Shown here: positions 6,700 to 15,246 of the stretch, in pieces
Layout: each line of letters starts with the position of its first letter
Numbering within the stretch: position 1 is the first letter of the stretch
Source of the DNA: Opitutia bacterium UBA5964
GTDB taxonomy: Bacteria; Verrucomicrobiota; Verrucomicrobiia; Opitutales; Coraliomargaritaceae
Reading direction: 5' to 3'
DNA: 20,631 nt
NCBI GenBank assembly: GCA_002430605.1
Contig: DJBY01000078.1
Span: 1 to 20,631, forward strand
Made by a program: the position numbers and the translations under genes
The notes under the pieces: model-generated
What the model was told of the DNA's origin: nothing
The model's database searches: none
The model's input: the letters and a program-made list of their open reading frames with translations, nothing else

Positions 6700-6929
6700 T
6701 CGGCTCGTGTCAGTAGGATAACTTAGTAAAGCACGGATTTAAGTTCAAACCGGTTTTAATGTCAAATGAGTTGTTCGATTGGAATTTCCTGCGGTAACGC
6801 GTAGATTTAAGCTATATTGACGGCGGGGACAGCTGGTATCAACCATGGCAAGATGGGAGTATTGACTCGGGGTTGCTAGTGTTTCCCTTATTGCTTCTTT
6901 AAGGAAAGCCCTGTTCCTTTAATAGGATT
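6700..6929. promoter_or_regulatory. Divergent intergenic region between minor-pilin operon and slyX
   Basis: This 230-base gap must hold the promoters of both the pilin operon (minus) and slyX (plus). TTGACG at 6817-6822 and TTGACT at 6862-6867 are possible -35 boxes for slyX, but neither has a convincing -10 at the right distance. No tRNA or riboswitch-like fold was recognised. Confidence 0.35.
6899..6922 (+). promoter_or_regulatory. Leader hairpin just upstream of slyX
   Basis: TTAAGGAA (6899-6906) pairs with TTCCTTTAA (6914-6922) with one bulged T and a seven-base loop. It ends only eight bases before the slyX ATG and next to a short AGG (6924-6926) that probably serves as the ribosome site. 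It could tune translation, or it may be chance in a short AT-rich leader. Confidence 0.35.
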
Positions 6930-7148
6930 ATGTTAGACGCAGATTCCATTACCGAACTTCAGACGCAACTCACTTATTTGGAACGTCATATCGCTGAGCA
7001 AGATGCGGAATTTTATCAATTGGCAAAGCGCGTGGATGCATTGAGTCAATTAGTGCAGCTGCAAAAAGCGCAAATCAATGCGTTATCGTCGGGCGGCGTG
7101 GCTGGTGCGGAGGATATGCCTGCCGATGAAAAACCGCCGCATTATTAG
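6930..7148 (+). CDS. slyX: SlyX family protein
   Basis: This 72-residue protein is almost entirely a heptad-patterned coiled coil (LQTQLTYLERHIAEQDAEF...). It ends in ADEKPPHY; the terminal PPHY is the hallmark of the SlyX family, and the length is normal for it. The molecular role of SlyX is unknown. The gene stands alone on the plus strand between the divergent pilin operon and convergent proC. The AGG four bases before the ATG is one of the few visible ribosome sites in this window. Confidence 0.85.
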   Translation: MLDADSITELQTQLTYLERHIAEQDAEFYQLAKRVDALSQLVQLQKAQINALSSGGVAGAEDMPADEKPPHY

Positions 7149-7220
7149 GTTTCTGCGGGGCTTCGAGGACCTCGCTTGCCGCTTTTTGTGGCGTTGTTGT
7201 ACCGCTGGGCGTGAGTGGCG

Positions 7221-8027
7221 TTATTCCTTCGCGAGTTCTAGCGAGCGTGTCTTGGCAGCGCTGAGTGCTTTGTCGACGAGTCCGCGAAAGTCATTGTCGC
7301 TGAATACCTTGAGTGCGGCAGCAGTCGTGCCGCCGGGGGACGTGACCGCGTCTCGTAGTGCTTCGGGGCTACCTTCACTTTCAGCCATTAGCATCGCTGC
7401 GCCTAGGATGGTGTCGATGGCGAGGGAATGGGCGAGGGACTCGTCGAGTCCGCAGTTGATACCTGCTTCGCGCAGGGCTGCGGCAAACTCAAATACATAG
7501 GCGGGGCCACTACCGCTGAGGGCTGTGACGGCGTCGAGGTCGGTTTCTTCGACTTCGTGGAAGTTGCCGAGAGAGCCGAGGATGGCTTCGATGATCTCTT
7601 GATCTTTCGGGCTGAGCGGGTTCTGAGGTGTAAAGGCAGTCACGCCGGCACCGATTTGGCCAGGGGTGTTCGGCATGGTGCGCACGACGTTGCGCGCATT
7701 GCTGAATTTTGCACTGAGTCGTGAGAGTGTTGTGCCTGCCAGCACGGAGAGGACAAGTTTGCCGTGCGCGGCTTCGGCCAGTGCATCGTCAATGACGTTC
7801 AGTTGGTAAGGCTTGCAGGCAAGCACGATGGTCTCCGCTTTGCGAACCACCTTGAAGATGTCTTTAACGAACTGGATGCCGGTTTGCTCGGCCAGTTCTG
7901 TGGCACTGGTGCCGTTTCCTCCTGTGCAGCCGATTTCTTCCGGAGTGTAGTGTTCTTCTTCGAGCAGACCTCGGACGATGGCTGAGGCCATGCGACCCGC
8001 GCCGATAAATACGATTTTAATGCTCAT
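7221..8027 (-). CDS. proC: Pyrroline-5-carboxylate reductase
   Basis: ProC catalyses the last step of proline synthesis, NAD(P)H-dependent reduction of 1-pyrroline-5-carboxylate to proline, in the cytoplasm. The protein has 268 residues, the usual size. An N-terminal Rossmann glycine motif (IGAGRM, 8-13), RTMPNTP at 116-122, ALSGSGPAYVF at 169-179 and the family signature DAVTSPGGTTAAALKVF at 226-242 are all intact. The ATG at 8027 lies seven bases after the histidine-kinase stop, so the two are probably co-transcribed. It converges with slyX across 72 bases that contain small hairpins but no clear T-tailed terminator. Confidence 0.95.
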   Translation of the reverse strand: MSIKIVFIGAGRMASAIVRGLLEEEHYTPEEIGCTGGNGTSATELAEQTGIQFVKDIFKVVRKAETIVLACKPYQLNVIDDALAEAAHGKLVLSVLAGTTLSRLSAKFSNARNVVRTMPNTPGQIGAGVTAFTPQNPLSPKDQEIIEAILGSLGNFHEVEETDLDAVTALSGSGPAYVFEFAAALREAGINCGLDESLAHSLAIDTILGAAMLMAESEGSPEALRDAVTSPGGTTAAALKVFSDNDFRGLVDKALSAAKTRSLELAKE

Positions 8028-8034
8028 GCTTGGA

Positions 8035-9147
8035 TTACAAAGGATGGGTCATGGTCGCAGTTATGCCGCTGTCCGCGTTGGGCTTGAGGGTGATTTCCCC
8101 TTCAAGGTTACGAATGGTGTGACGTGAAATGGTGAGCCCCATGCCGCGACCGACCGAGGTCTTGGTCGTAATGAAAGGCTCAAATAAAGTGTCTGCGACT
8201 TCCGGGTCAATACCAGCGCCATGGTCGATAACTTTGATCTCTAGCATGGCGGGCCCTTTATCGCGGGAGATGCGGGCGGTGAGATTGATGGTTCGGTCCG
8301 CATCTGCGGTGCCTTTCGCATAGCTTTCCCATGCGTTGATGAGAAGCTTGACGAGGATGATTTCGAATGTTTCTGCATTCGCAGAAATGGTGGCGCTTTC
8401 GTCGAGTTGCGAGTCGAGTAAGACTCGAGCGGGGATCTCGTGCTCATTCTTAAGACGGTCAATACTGTTGTTTAGTAGGACGTCGATCGAATGAGTGGAC
8501 AGTTCGATGCGTTCGTTGTTGGCGATGGTTCCGAGTTGGCGGATAATACCGACCATGCGGTTGATCGCGTGGTCCATCAGCATGACGCTACGCTTGACCA
8601 TGTCGGGGCTATCGTAGCCGTTTTTGATAAGGTCGAGATAACCGACCACGACGCCGAGAAGATTATTTAAGTTATGTGCGATCCCTTGTGTGATCGCTCC
8701 GACTGCGGCTGACTTTCGAACGTCGCCGAGGCGTTTTTGTAATTCGATGTTTTCGCGAAACATCTCTTGCAGGCGAAGCTGTGTGCGCACGCGGGCCAGA
8801 GTCTCATCCAGGTCGATCGGTTTTGTGATGTAGTCGACTGCGCCGGCATCCAGACCTTCGAGCTTTCCTTCTTTCGAGGCTTTCGCGGTGATGAAGATAA
8901 TGGGGATGGCCTCAGTCGCCGGATTTGCCTTTAGATGTTGGCAAGTTTCGATGCCGTCCATTTCGGGCATCATGATGTCGAGTAGGATTAGGTCGGGGAG
9001 CTCCTTTTCAACGATTTTTAGGCATTCGCGTCCGTTGTAAGCGACGAGGATATCCATGTTTTGTCGTTCAAGTTTGCGTTGCAGCAGCTTGATGTTGATC
9101 GGTTGATCGTCGACGACGAGGATTTTGGGCTTACGGTTAGTGCTCAA
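8035..9147 (-). CDS. Soluble REC-histidine kinase (receiver domain first)
   Basis: This 370-residue cytoplasmic hybrid kinase has no membrane segment. Residues 8-125 form a receiver domain with the acidic pair Asp13/Asp14, phospho-acceptor Asp57 (LILLD) and Lys109. A short coiled linker leads to a HisKA-type dimerisation domain with His158 in the H-box GIAHNLNNLLG (155-165), then an HATPase domain: N box near Asn271, G1 DHGAGI (308-313), F box LFEPFITTK (321-329), G2 GRGMGL (333-338). All catalytic motifs look intact. Signal input is presumably phosphorylation of the receiver by another kinase. The only in-frame start that keeps the receiver intact is TTG 9147. It sits directly upstream of proC; no partner regulator is adjacent, but two receiver proteins occur at 15795 and 17144. 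Confidence 0.85.
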   Translation of the reverse strand: MSTNRKPKILVVDDQPINIKLLQRKLERQNMDILVAYNGRECLKIVEKELPDLILLDIMMPEMDGIETCQHLKANPATEAIPIIFITAKASKEGKLEGLDAGAVDYITKPIDLDETLARVRTQLRLQEMFRENIELQKRLGDVRKSAAVGAITQGIAHNLNNLLGVVVGYLDLIKNGYDSPDMVKRSVMLMDHAINRMVGIIRQLGTIANNERIELSTHSIDVLLNNSIDRLKNEHEIPARVLLDSQLDESATISANAETFEIILVKLLINAWESYAKGTADADRTINLTARISRDKGPAMLEIKVIDHGAGIDPEVADTLFEPFITTKTSVGRGMGLTISRHTIRNLEGEITLKPNADSGITATMTHPL

Positions 9148-9246
9148 AGGGATGCTTGTTTGTGGGACGGATGAAGGCGGATGACTTATTTAATAAATAT
9201 ATTAAAATAGAGATAGACTGCTTTTTCGGAAGTTAAAACAGAAAAA

Positions 9247-9891
9247 TCAATTAGAATTTGTAGATGAAGTGGCAAGCGACTCGGCCCTCTTGAGTTGAGT
9301 TTCGTCAATAACGGCCGTTCGACTCAATAGATCGTGCCCCATTTGGCGGCGCTTGTTGAACAACAGTGGAATGAGTATCGCCGCCCAGCCGATGATTCCA
9401 AAGCTAAAGAGCATGATTGTTTTTAGACCTCCACGAACGATGCCGCTAAAGATCGTGGGCTCTCCGAGTGTAATGGTGCTGATGCTGCGAAGCCGACAGC
9501 AACGTTTGCCGAGTGAACTGCCGCTGAAGAATGCCTCTCCCGCGGAAAAGTAGAACCAGGCCACTGTGATCGTCGTGCTTAGGGCATAGGTAATGATTTC
9601 AAACAGTTCAGGGTTGGTGCCGTTCATGTCGAAGATCATGCTTTTTGCATAATCGAGGTTTTGCATGGCTACGTTGTAATCTGCCCAAATTGAAGCCGCC
9701 TCGGGGAAGCTTTCGAATAGCGTCACTTTTAAAATTAATGCACTGACGCCAAGGATCAGCGCTAAATCTAAGCAGAATGCCAGCGCACGGATAACAAAGC
9801 GCGCAGGCGGCATCGACCCGCAGTCGCTTAGTACCGAGTCGAGCGGGTTGCTCGGTTTGCTCGGTGCTGGAGCAGCGTGCTGTTTGCTCAT
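9247..9891 (-). CDS. RDD family membrane protein
   Basis: This is a 214-residue membrane protein. The RDD family signature is present: Arg35 and Asp42 in the first helix (RALAFCLDLALI), SSLGKR at 125-130 before the next helical pair, and Asp187 in RRQMGHDLLSRTAVI after the last helix. About four hydrophobic segments are visible (36-58, 97-116, 150-164, 165-178). RDD proteins are mostly of unknown function; some affect ion homeostasis. The ATG overlaps the folD stop by four bases (ATGA), suggesting coupling. The residue 60-95 loop between the first helices is longer than in minimal members. The C-terminus is polar and Ser/Thr-rich. Confidence 0.85.
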   Translation of the reverse strand: MSKQHAAPAPSKPSNPLDSVLSDCGSMPPARFVIRALAFCLDLALILGVSALILKVTLFESFPEAASIWADYNVAMQNLDYAKSMIFDMNGTNPELFEIITYALSTTITVAWFYFSAGEAFFSGSSLGKRCCRLRSISTITLGEPTIFSGIVRGGLKTIMLFSFGIIGWAAILIPLLFNKRRQMGHDLLSRTAVIDETQLKRAESLATSSTNSN

Positions 9892-10769
9892 GCTTGGGTG
9901 GCCTGGCTCGCTTTGAAGGCTCGCAGAGTGTTGTGCATCAGCATGGCAACTGTCATCGGGCCCACGCCGCCAGGGACGGGGGTGATGTGTGCTGCTTTGG
10001 CTGAGACGGTGGCAAACTCGACATCGCCAACGAGGCGATAGCCGCTCTTCTTGCTGGCGTCTTCAACGCGGTTGATGCCGACGTCGATGATGCTGACGCC
10101 GTCTTTGACCATGTCTGCGGTTACAAAATTGGCGCGACCAATCGCTGCGATTAGCACATCGGCTTGGCGGGTTATGCTTGGTAGGTCGGCGGTGCGAGAG
10201 TGGCAGACGGTGACGGTGGCATTGCCCGGGCAAGCTTTCTGCATCAAGAGTAGCGCGGCTGGTTTGCCGACGATTTGACTGCGGCCGAGCACGACGACGT
10301 GCTTGCCTTCGGTTTCGATGCCGCTGCGCTTAATCAGTTGGACAATGCCGGCAGGTGTGCAGGCAACGAAGCCGCTGCTGTCTTCTTGGCAGAGTTTACC
10401 TATATTAACGGTGTTGAAGCCGTCGACGTCTTTACCCGGTAGGACACGGTTAAAAGTGGCGGTTTCATTGATGTGCTTCGGCAGCGGTGCTTGAATGAGG
10501 ATGCCATTGACGTCGGGATCTGCGTTGAGTGCGTCAATCTGAGCGAAGAGCTCTTCTGATGTAATGCTTTCAGGGAGCAGTGTTAGGCGGCTTTCGATGC
10601 CGATTTTTTCGGCAGTTTTTTCCTTTTTACGCACATAAGAAACCGAGGCCGGGTCTTCGCCGACGCGGATGAAGGCGACCACTGGCTTTTTGCCTGAAAG
10701 TGCGCCAACTTCGACGGTGAGTTCTTCAATGATGGATGCTGCGATTGCGTTGCCGTCGATGAGTTGCAT
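9888..10769 (-). CDS. folD: Bifunctional methylenetetrahydrofolate dehydrogenase/cyclohydrolase
   Basis: FolD interconverts 5,10-methylene-, methenyl- and 10-formyl-tetrahydrofolate, using NADP, and supplies one-carbon units for purines and formyl-Met. The protein has 293 residues, the normal length. Tyr45-x3-Lys49 (SYVRKK) is the catalytic pair, GILIQAPLP (89-97) carries the conserved Gln93, Asp115 lies in PGKDVDGF, VVVLGRSQIVGKP (158-170) is the dinucleotide-binding loop, and TPVPGGVGPMTVAML (263-277) is the C-terminal signature. It lies 51 bases behind the SH3-like gene and overlaps the RDD gene by four bases. Nothing suggests loss of function. Confidence 0.96.
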   Translation of the reverse strand: MQLIDGNAIAASIIEELTVEVGALSGKKPVVAFIRVGEDPASVSYVRKKEKTAEKIGIESRLTLLPESITSEELFAQIDALNADPDVNGILIQAPLPKHINETATFNRVLPGKDVDGFNTVNIGKLCQEDSSGFVACTPAGIVQLIKRSGIETEGKHVVVLGRSQIVGKPAALLLMQKACPGNATVTVCHSRTADLPSITRQADVLIAAIGRANFVTADMVKDGVSIIDVGINRVEDASKKSGYRLVGDVEFATVSAKAAHITPVPGGVGPMTVAMLMHNTLRAFKASQATQA

Positions 10770-10820
10770 GATTGATGTGTTGGTCAGATTTTTTGTGAAA
10801 CTTTAAAGGTGTGTGGGAAT

Positions 10821-11756
10821 TTATTCCGCGAGGCGAATGGTGCGAGCCTGAATTATTAAGTCTTGGCTGCCGGCTACGACTGGCCTGACTTCGCCGATGA
10901 TTTGCACTTTCTGATTTAGCAAGGGGCGGAGGTCGTTGATAAATAGATGCGTCATATCGACGTAGGCAGTTTGTTGGCCAGTCGGGGATTTGAGGCGAAT
11001 CGGGAAGCGTGGCCCAGTGTGACTCATTTCGCGAACCAGAGTACCAGCCAAATTACGTAGTGGTGAGTCTGCTTGGACTTCGGGGCGCTGTGGGAGTTCG
11101 GATTCTTGCTGATCGTCGGCGCCAGTCATGATGCTGCTCGGCTGCACTCGTTCGGTTGGCTGTGCTCTCTTGGGTAGGATGGGGGTCGGCGTTCCGGGCG
11201 GGGCGGCGTGCCATTTGATGTTTTCTGGTCTAAGTGCGTTGGGTGCAACGTTGGCGACCTTTGAGTTTGGGTCTATCTTGAGGCGCTGCGGGAGGGCGTG
11301 CCCCGGCACTTGATCGGCGGTGTAGTTTGGGATGGCGAGTGAGTTGAAATAAACGGGCACGGCCTTGCGAAAACGAATGGTCGACCAGGTGTCGTTGCGG
11401 GCGATAATCTCGAATATATCGTCCCGTTGAATTGTAGTTAGCACTTGAGAATGCTGGTTGGGTTCTAGGCGCACCAGGCTATTAGGGGCGGCGTCGAAGT
11501 TCTTGGAGAGCCGGTGGCTGAGAATGTAGCCGTCGAGTGTGGCGGTGTATTCGAGCCATTTCCAGCCCTGCTGTGCTTTGTCCGCTTCCAGCACGGGCCG
11601 CGCTGACTGCATGAGCGGTGAGCGGGCATCGATTTTGGCAATGATTGCGGCCTCGAAGGATGGCGTCAGTCGGAGAATGACATCGTTTCCGTATAGATGA
11701 GCTGCGCTGATCAGTGCTGTAATTGCGAGGGGAACTGTGCGCCAAATCTGCATCAT
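10821..11756 (-). CDS. Exported protein with SH3-like N-terminal and OB-like C-terminal regions
   Basis: This 311-residue protein is not a named family I recognise. A probable signal peptide covers residues 1-23. Residues 25-87 (DVILRLTPSFEAAI..., ending WKWLEYTATLDGYILSHRL) and 93-138 resemble two bacterial SH3-type modules, which in exported proteins often bind peptidoglycan or other surfaces. Residues 185-233 form a Pro/Gln-rich linker. Residues 234-310 (LAGTLVREM, KVQIIGEVRPV, DLIIQARTIRLAE) have the strand pattern of an OB-like fold. It lies 29 bases after the rluB-like gene and upstream of folD, probably in one transcript. The tandem Met codons at the start make M1 or M2 equally possible. 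Confidence 0.65.
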   Translation of the reverse strand: MMQIWRTVPLAITALISAAHLYGNDVILRLTPSFEAAIIAKIDARSPLMQSARPVLEADKAQQGWKWLEYTATLDGYILSHRLSKNFDAAPNSLVRLEPNQHSQVLTTIQRDDIFEIIARNDTWSTIRFRKAVPVYFNSLAIPNYTADQVPGHALPQRLKIDPNSKVANVAPNALRPENIKWHAAPPGTPTPILPKRAQPTERVQPSSIMTGADDQQESELPQRPEVQADSPLRNLAGTLVREMSHTGPRFPIRLKSPTGQQTAYVDMTHLFINDLRPLLNQKVQIIGEVRPVVAGSQDLIIQARTIRLAE

Positions 11757-11785
11757 GGAATAATGATAGGGGAATCCTCTGCGGT

Positions 11786-12520
11786 TTATTTAGTAAAGAG
11801 GCGCTCGATATCCTTTTTGCCGAGTATTTTGATGCCGCCCTTGGGGATGTTCTTTAGAATGATGCCGCCGATTTGCACGCGGACGAGTTTTTTGACGAAA
11901 TAGCGGTGTGCTTCGAATAGGCGGCGGATCTCGCGCTTTTTACCATGGTGAAGGTGCACTTCGAGGCGACGTGCAGAACCTTCGCCTATATCGGGGGCGG
12001 GGATGACTTTCTCCGCCTTGAGGAAGTCGCCTTCGAATTCAACGCCAGCCAATAAATTTGGAATGTCTATTTTTTTGAAATCTTTGTTGAGCACGACCCG
12101 GTAGCGCTTGGTGATTTCGGTGCTCGGGTGAGCGATCTTGTTGGCGAGTTCGCCGTCGTTGGTAATAATGAGTAGGCCTTCGCTGTCTTTATCGAGTCTG
12201 CCGGCACAGAAGAGGCGCAGGCGCTGCAGGTCGGGTTGGAGGAGTTGAAAGACAGTTTTTTCGGCAAAAGGGTCTGAGTTGGTGCAGACGTAGCCTTTTG
12301 GCTTGTTCATTATCAGAGTGATGGAGCGCTCCTGTTTGTGCAGGATCGGCTTATTGTTTACGAAGATCGCTGCGTCTGGGAGTGCTTTGTCGCCGAGTTC
12401 GGCTCGTTTGCCGTTTACACGTACATTACCATCCTCGATATGGCGCTCTGCTTCACGACGTGAGCAGATACCTGCGTTGGCTATAATTTTCTGGATGCGC
12501 TGTTCTTCGGGCTTTGACAT
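11786..12520 (-). CDS. RluB/RsuA-type rRNA pseudouridine synthase
   Basis: This protein converts a specific rRNA uridine to pseudouridine. The ATG at 12520 gives 244 residues; a TTG at 12556 would add 12 unconserved residues. An N-terminal S4 RNA-binding domain spans roughly residues 6-50 (RIQKIIANAGICSRREAERHIEDGNVRVNG). The synthase domain carries MNKPKGYVCT (71-80) and the catalytic motif AGRLDKDSEGLLIITNDG with Asp110. HHGKKREIRRLFEA (191-204) is the RluB/RsuA-type C-terminal motif. RluB acts on 23S helix 89 and RluE/RsuA act elsewhere; sequence favours RluB but the target is not certain. It diverges from fabG across about 128 bases. Confidence 0.9.
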   Translation of the reverse strand: MSKPEEQRIQKIIANAGICSRREAERHIEDGNVRVNGKRAELGDKALPDAAIFVNNKPILHKQERSITLIMNKPKGYVCTNSDPFAEKTVFQLLQPDLQRLRLFCAGRLDKDSEGLLIITNDGELANKIAHPSTEITKRYRVVLNKDFKKIDIPNLLAGVEFEGDFLKAEKVIPAPDIGEGSARRLEVHLHHGKKREIRRLFEAHRYFVKKLVRVQIGGIILKNIPKGGIKILGKKDIERLFTK

Positions 12521-12648
12521 ACCTGCACTTGAGTCTACTTCTGGGTCTGCTGTCAATATTGCTCGATAAAAGTAACATTCGTGCTTGCCCCGAGTCGAAA
12601 TAATGGGGAAGACTTTATCAATTATACAAAGCGAACTTACTTTTTTGA
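12521..12648. promoter_or_regulatory. Divergent intergenic region rluB-like / fabG
   Basis: This gap must hold the fab operon promoter. TATACA at 12623-12628, 21 bases before the fabG ATG, is the best -10-like element, but no good -35 is evident 17 bases upstream. No clear FapR/FabR-like palindrome was found. Confidence 0.3.
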
Positions 12649-13397
<749 letters not shown>

Positions 13398-13429
13398 CTG
13401 AAAAGACGTTAATCTAAACCCAGTATATT

Positions 13430-13684
13430 ATGTCAGAACAAACAATCGAACAACGCGTAACAACAATCATCGTAGACCAGCTCAACGTAAATGAAGAGCA
13501 GGTAACAACAGCAGCGTCTTTCCTTGACGATCTCGGTGCTGATTCTCTCGACACAGTCGAGCTGATCATGGCATTTGAAGAAGAGTTCAAGGACGAGATC
13601 GACGGCGAAATCCCGGAAGCTGATGCTGAAAAGCTACAGACTGTCGGCGATGTCGTTAAATACATCACCGAAAAGGCTGGATAA
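13430..13684 (+). CDS. acpP: Acyl carrier protein
   Basis: This 84-residue acidic protein carries growing acyl chains as thioesters on a 4'-phosphopantetheine arm. GADSLDTVEL holds the attachment Ser39. The C-terminal DGEIPEADAEKLQTVGDVVKYI matches the AcpP helix III/IV pattern. It is slightly longer than E. coli AcpP (78) because of the N-terminus. It lies between fabG and fabF and is followed by a terminator-like hairpin, which may set its higher expression relative to fabF. Confidence 0.97.
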   Translation: MSEQTIEQRVTTIIVDQLNVNEEQVTTAASFLDDLGADSLDTVELIMAFEEEFKDEIDGEIPEADAEKLQTVGDVVKYITEKAG

Positions 13685-13708
13685 ACCCTTTCTCTACATT
13701 TCATAACT

Positions 13709-13736
13709 TAAGCCGCTTAATCGCGGCTTACTTTTT
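13709..13736 (+). terminator. Terminator/attenuator-like hairpin between acpP and fabF
   Basis: TAAGCCGC (13709-13716) and GCGGCTTA (13723-13730) form a perfect 8-bp stem with a six-base loop, followed by C and five T. It ends about ten bases before the fabF ATG. It probably terminates part of the fabG-acpP transcript, giving more acpP than fabF mRNA. Confidence 0.7.
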
Positions 13737-13746
13737 ATAACAGACT

Positions 13747-15003
13747 ATGGACGAATCGTTTAAACGACAGCGAGTAGTGATCACCGGTATCGGTACTGTC
13801 ACAAGTTACGGCAATGGAGTCGATTCCTTCTGGGATAGTCTCCTTGCTGGTAAAAGTGGTATCGATCGGGTTCAATCATTCGATACAACAGAATATGCAT
13901 GTAAGGTCGGAGCGGAAGCTCGGGACTTTAACCCAGGTGATTTCATGGACCCGAAAGAGGCTCGTCGAAATGACCGCTTTACTCAGTTCGCAGTCGCTTC
14001 GTCTAGGCTTGCATTGGCTGATGCTGGCATAGATCCGACGAAGCTGGATGCGGACCGTTTCGGCGTGCTCGTTGGCTCTGGTATTGGTGGGATGCTAACG
14101 ACCCAGATCCAAAGCCGCCGTCTCTTTGAGATGGGGCCGCGCAAGGTGTCTCCGTTCATGATTCCTTCTTTAATCGCAAATATCGCCAGTGGTGTGGTTG
14201 CGATTGAAGTGGGCGCTCGTGGTCCCAATTACGGCATCGTCAGTGCTTGTGCCTCTGGCACGCATAGTATCGGCGAGTCATTCCGTATGTTGCGCGACAA
14301 TGATGTCGACGTGATGATCGCTGGAGGCAGTGAAGCTGCCGTTACGGAGCTTGGTTACGCTGGGTTCTGTTCGATGAAAGCGATGAGTACAAACTTCAAT
14401 GATGAGCCTACACGTGCTAGCCGTCCTTTTGATAAAGGTCGTGATGGTTTTGTGATGGGTGAAGGCGCCGGAGTCTTGATTATGGAGACTTTGGAGCATG
14501 CGCAGGCACGCGGTGCGACAATCTACTGTGAAATTGCTGGTTATGGTGCGACTTGTGATGCGTATCACATCACATCTCCGGATCCAGAAGGTAAGGCACT
14601 TTCGGTTGCTATCTCCAAGGTGATCAAGCAAGCGGGCCTTCAACCGGAAGATGTTGATTATATCAATGCGCACGGCACTTCGACTCCATATAACGATAAG
14701 TTCGAGACTGGCGCGATTAAGAAAGCGCTGGGTGATCATGCATACAAGATTCCTGTTAGTTCCACCAAAGGCATGACGGGGCACTTGCTCGGCGCTGCGG
14801 GTGGTATTGAATCTGCGGTTTGTGCACTGGCGATTCGTGATGGTAAGATTCCACCGACGATCAATTACGAAGAACCTGATCCCGATTGTGATCTCGATTG
14901 CGTGCCAAACACGATGCGTGAAGCAGAAGTGAATGTCGCGATTTGTAATAACCTTGGATTTGGCGGACATAATGCGACGCTTCTATTCAAGAAGTTCGTC
15001 TAG
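13747..15003 (+). CDS. fabF: 3-oxoacyl-[acyl-carrier-protein] synthase II
   Basis: FabF (KAS II) condenses malonyl-ACP with acyl-ACP to extend fatty acids. It has 418 residues, the usual length. The Cys-His-His triad is complete: Cys168 in VSACASGTHS, His309 in INAHGTSTP and His346 in KGMTGHLLGAAGG. The terminal NNLGFGGHNATLLFK is typical. It is the third gene of the fab cluster, 62 bases after acpP, and is closed by a strong terminator. The N-terminus (MDESFKRQRVVITGIG) begins at ATG 13747; the seven residues before RVVITG are a short extension. Confidence 0.97.
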   Translation: MDESFKRQRVVITGIGTVTSYGNGVDSFWDSLLAGKSGIDRVQSFDTTEYACKVGAEARDFNPGDFMDPKEARRNDRFTQFAVASSRLALADAGIDPTKLDADRFGVLVGSGIGGMLTTQIQSRRLFEMGPRKVSPFMIPSLIANIASGVVAIEVGARGPNYGIVSACASGTHSIGESFRMLRDNDVDVMIAGGSEAAVTELGYAGFCSMKAMSTNFNDEPTRASRPFDKGRDGFVMGEGAGVLIMETLEHAQARGATIYCEIAGYGATCDAYHITSPDPEGKALSVAISKVIKQAGLQPEDVDYINAHGTSTPYNDKFETGAIKKALGDHAYKIPVSSTKGMTGHLLGAAGGIESAVCALAIRDGKIPPTINYEEPDPDCDLDCVPNTMREAEVNVAICNNLGFGGHNATLLFKKFV

Positions 15004-15024
15004 GACCGGCGATATTATTTAGCG

Positions 15025-15060
15025 AGAAGCCCGCGAGTTGTCGCGGGCTTCTTTCGTTTT
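15025..15060 (+). terminator. Strong intrinsic terminator after fabF
   Basis: GAAGCCCGCGA (15026-15036) and TCGCGGGCTTC (15041-15051) are perfect complements with a GTTG loop, and TTTCGTTTT follows. The stem can extend by one A-T pair. It lies 22 bases after the fabF stop. Confidence 0.92.
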
Positions 15061-15246
15061 AGCCTTGTCTGTGGGGCTTTTTCATTCTTCAGGGTGGAAT
15101 TTATCTGGCACGCCTGCTGCGGCGAATTTCAAGCGCCGGCATCGATCTGCTCCGCAGAAAGGTATTACACTGATTAACTGGATTGTGTACTCTCACGTCT
15201 TGACGTCTTGCTGCTTTATGTCGCATGGTGATTGGCAATTCGACTC
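15061..15246 (+). promoter_or_regulatory. Leader/promoter region of the GspE-N/receiver/ATPase gene set
   Basis: The region follows the fabF terminator and has no real gene; an 89-codon frame from 15038 has no family features. It must contain the promoter of the downstream set, since the terminator cuts it off from fabF. TTGACG at 15200-15205 is a possible -35 box without a good -10. No sigma-54 -24/-12 pair (GG...GC) was recognised. Confidence 0.35.

Noticed and set aside
7149..7220. Small hairpins (CGAGG-A-CCTCG, GCCGC-TTTTT-GTGGC) between slyX and proC as a bidirectional terminator
   Set aside because: Stems are 5 bp and no T run follows on either strand. Possible but not supported.
14278..14970. 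230-codon open frame antisense to fabF
   Set aside because: It lies wholly inside fabF, whose catalytic motifs are intact. The translation is rich in Arg/Ile/Thr with no family features.
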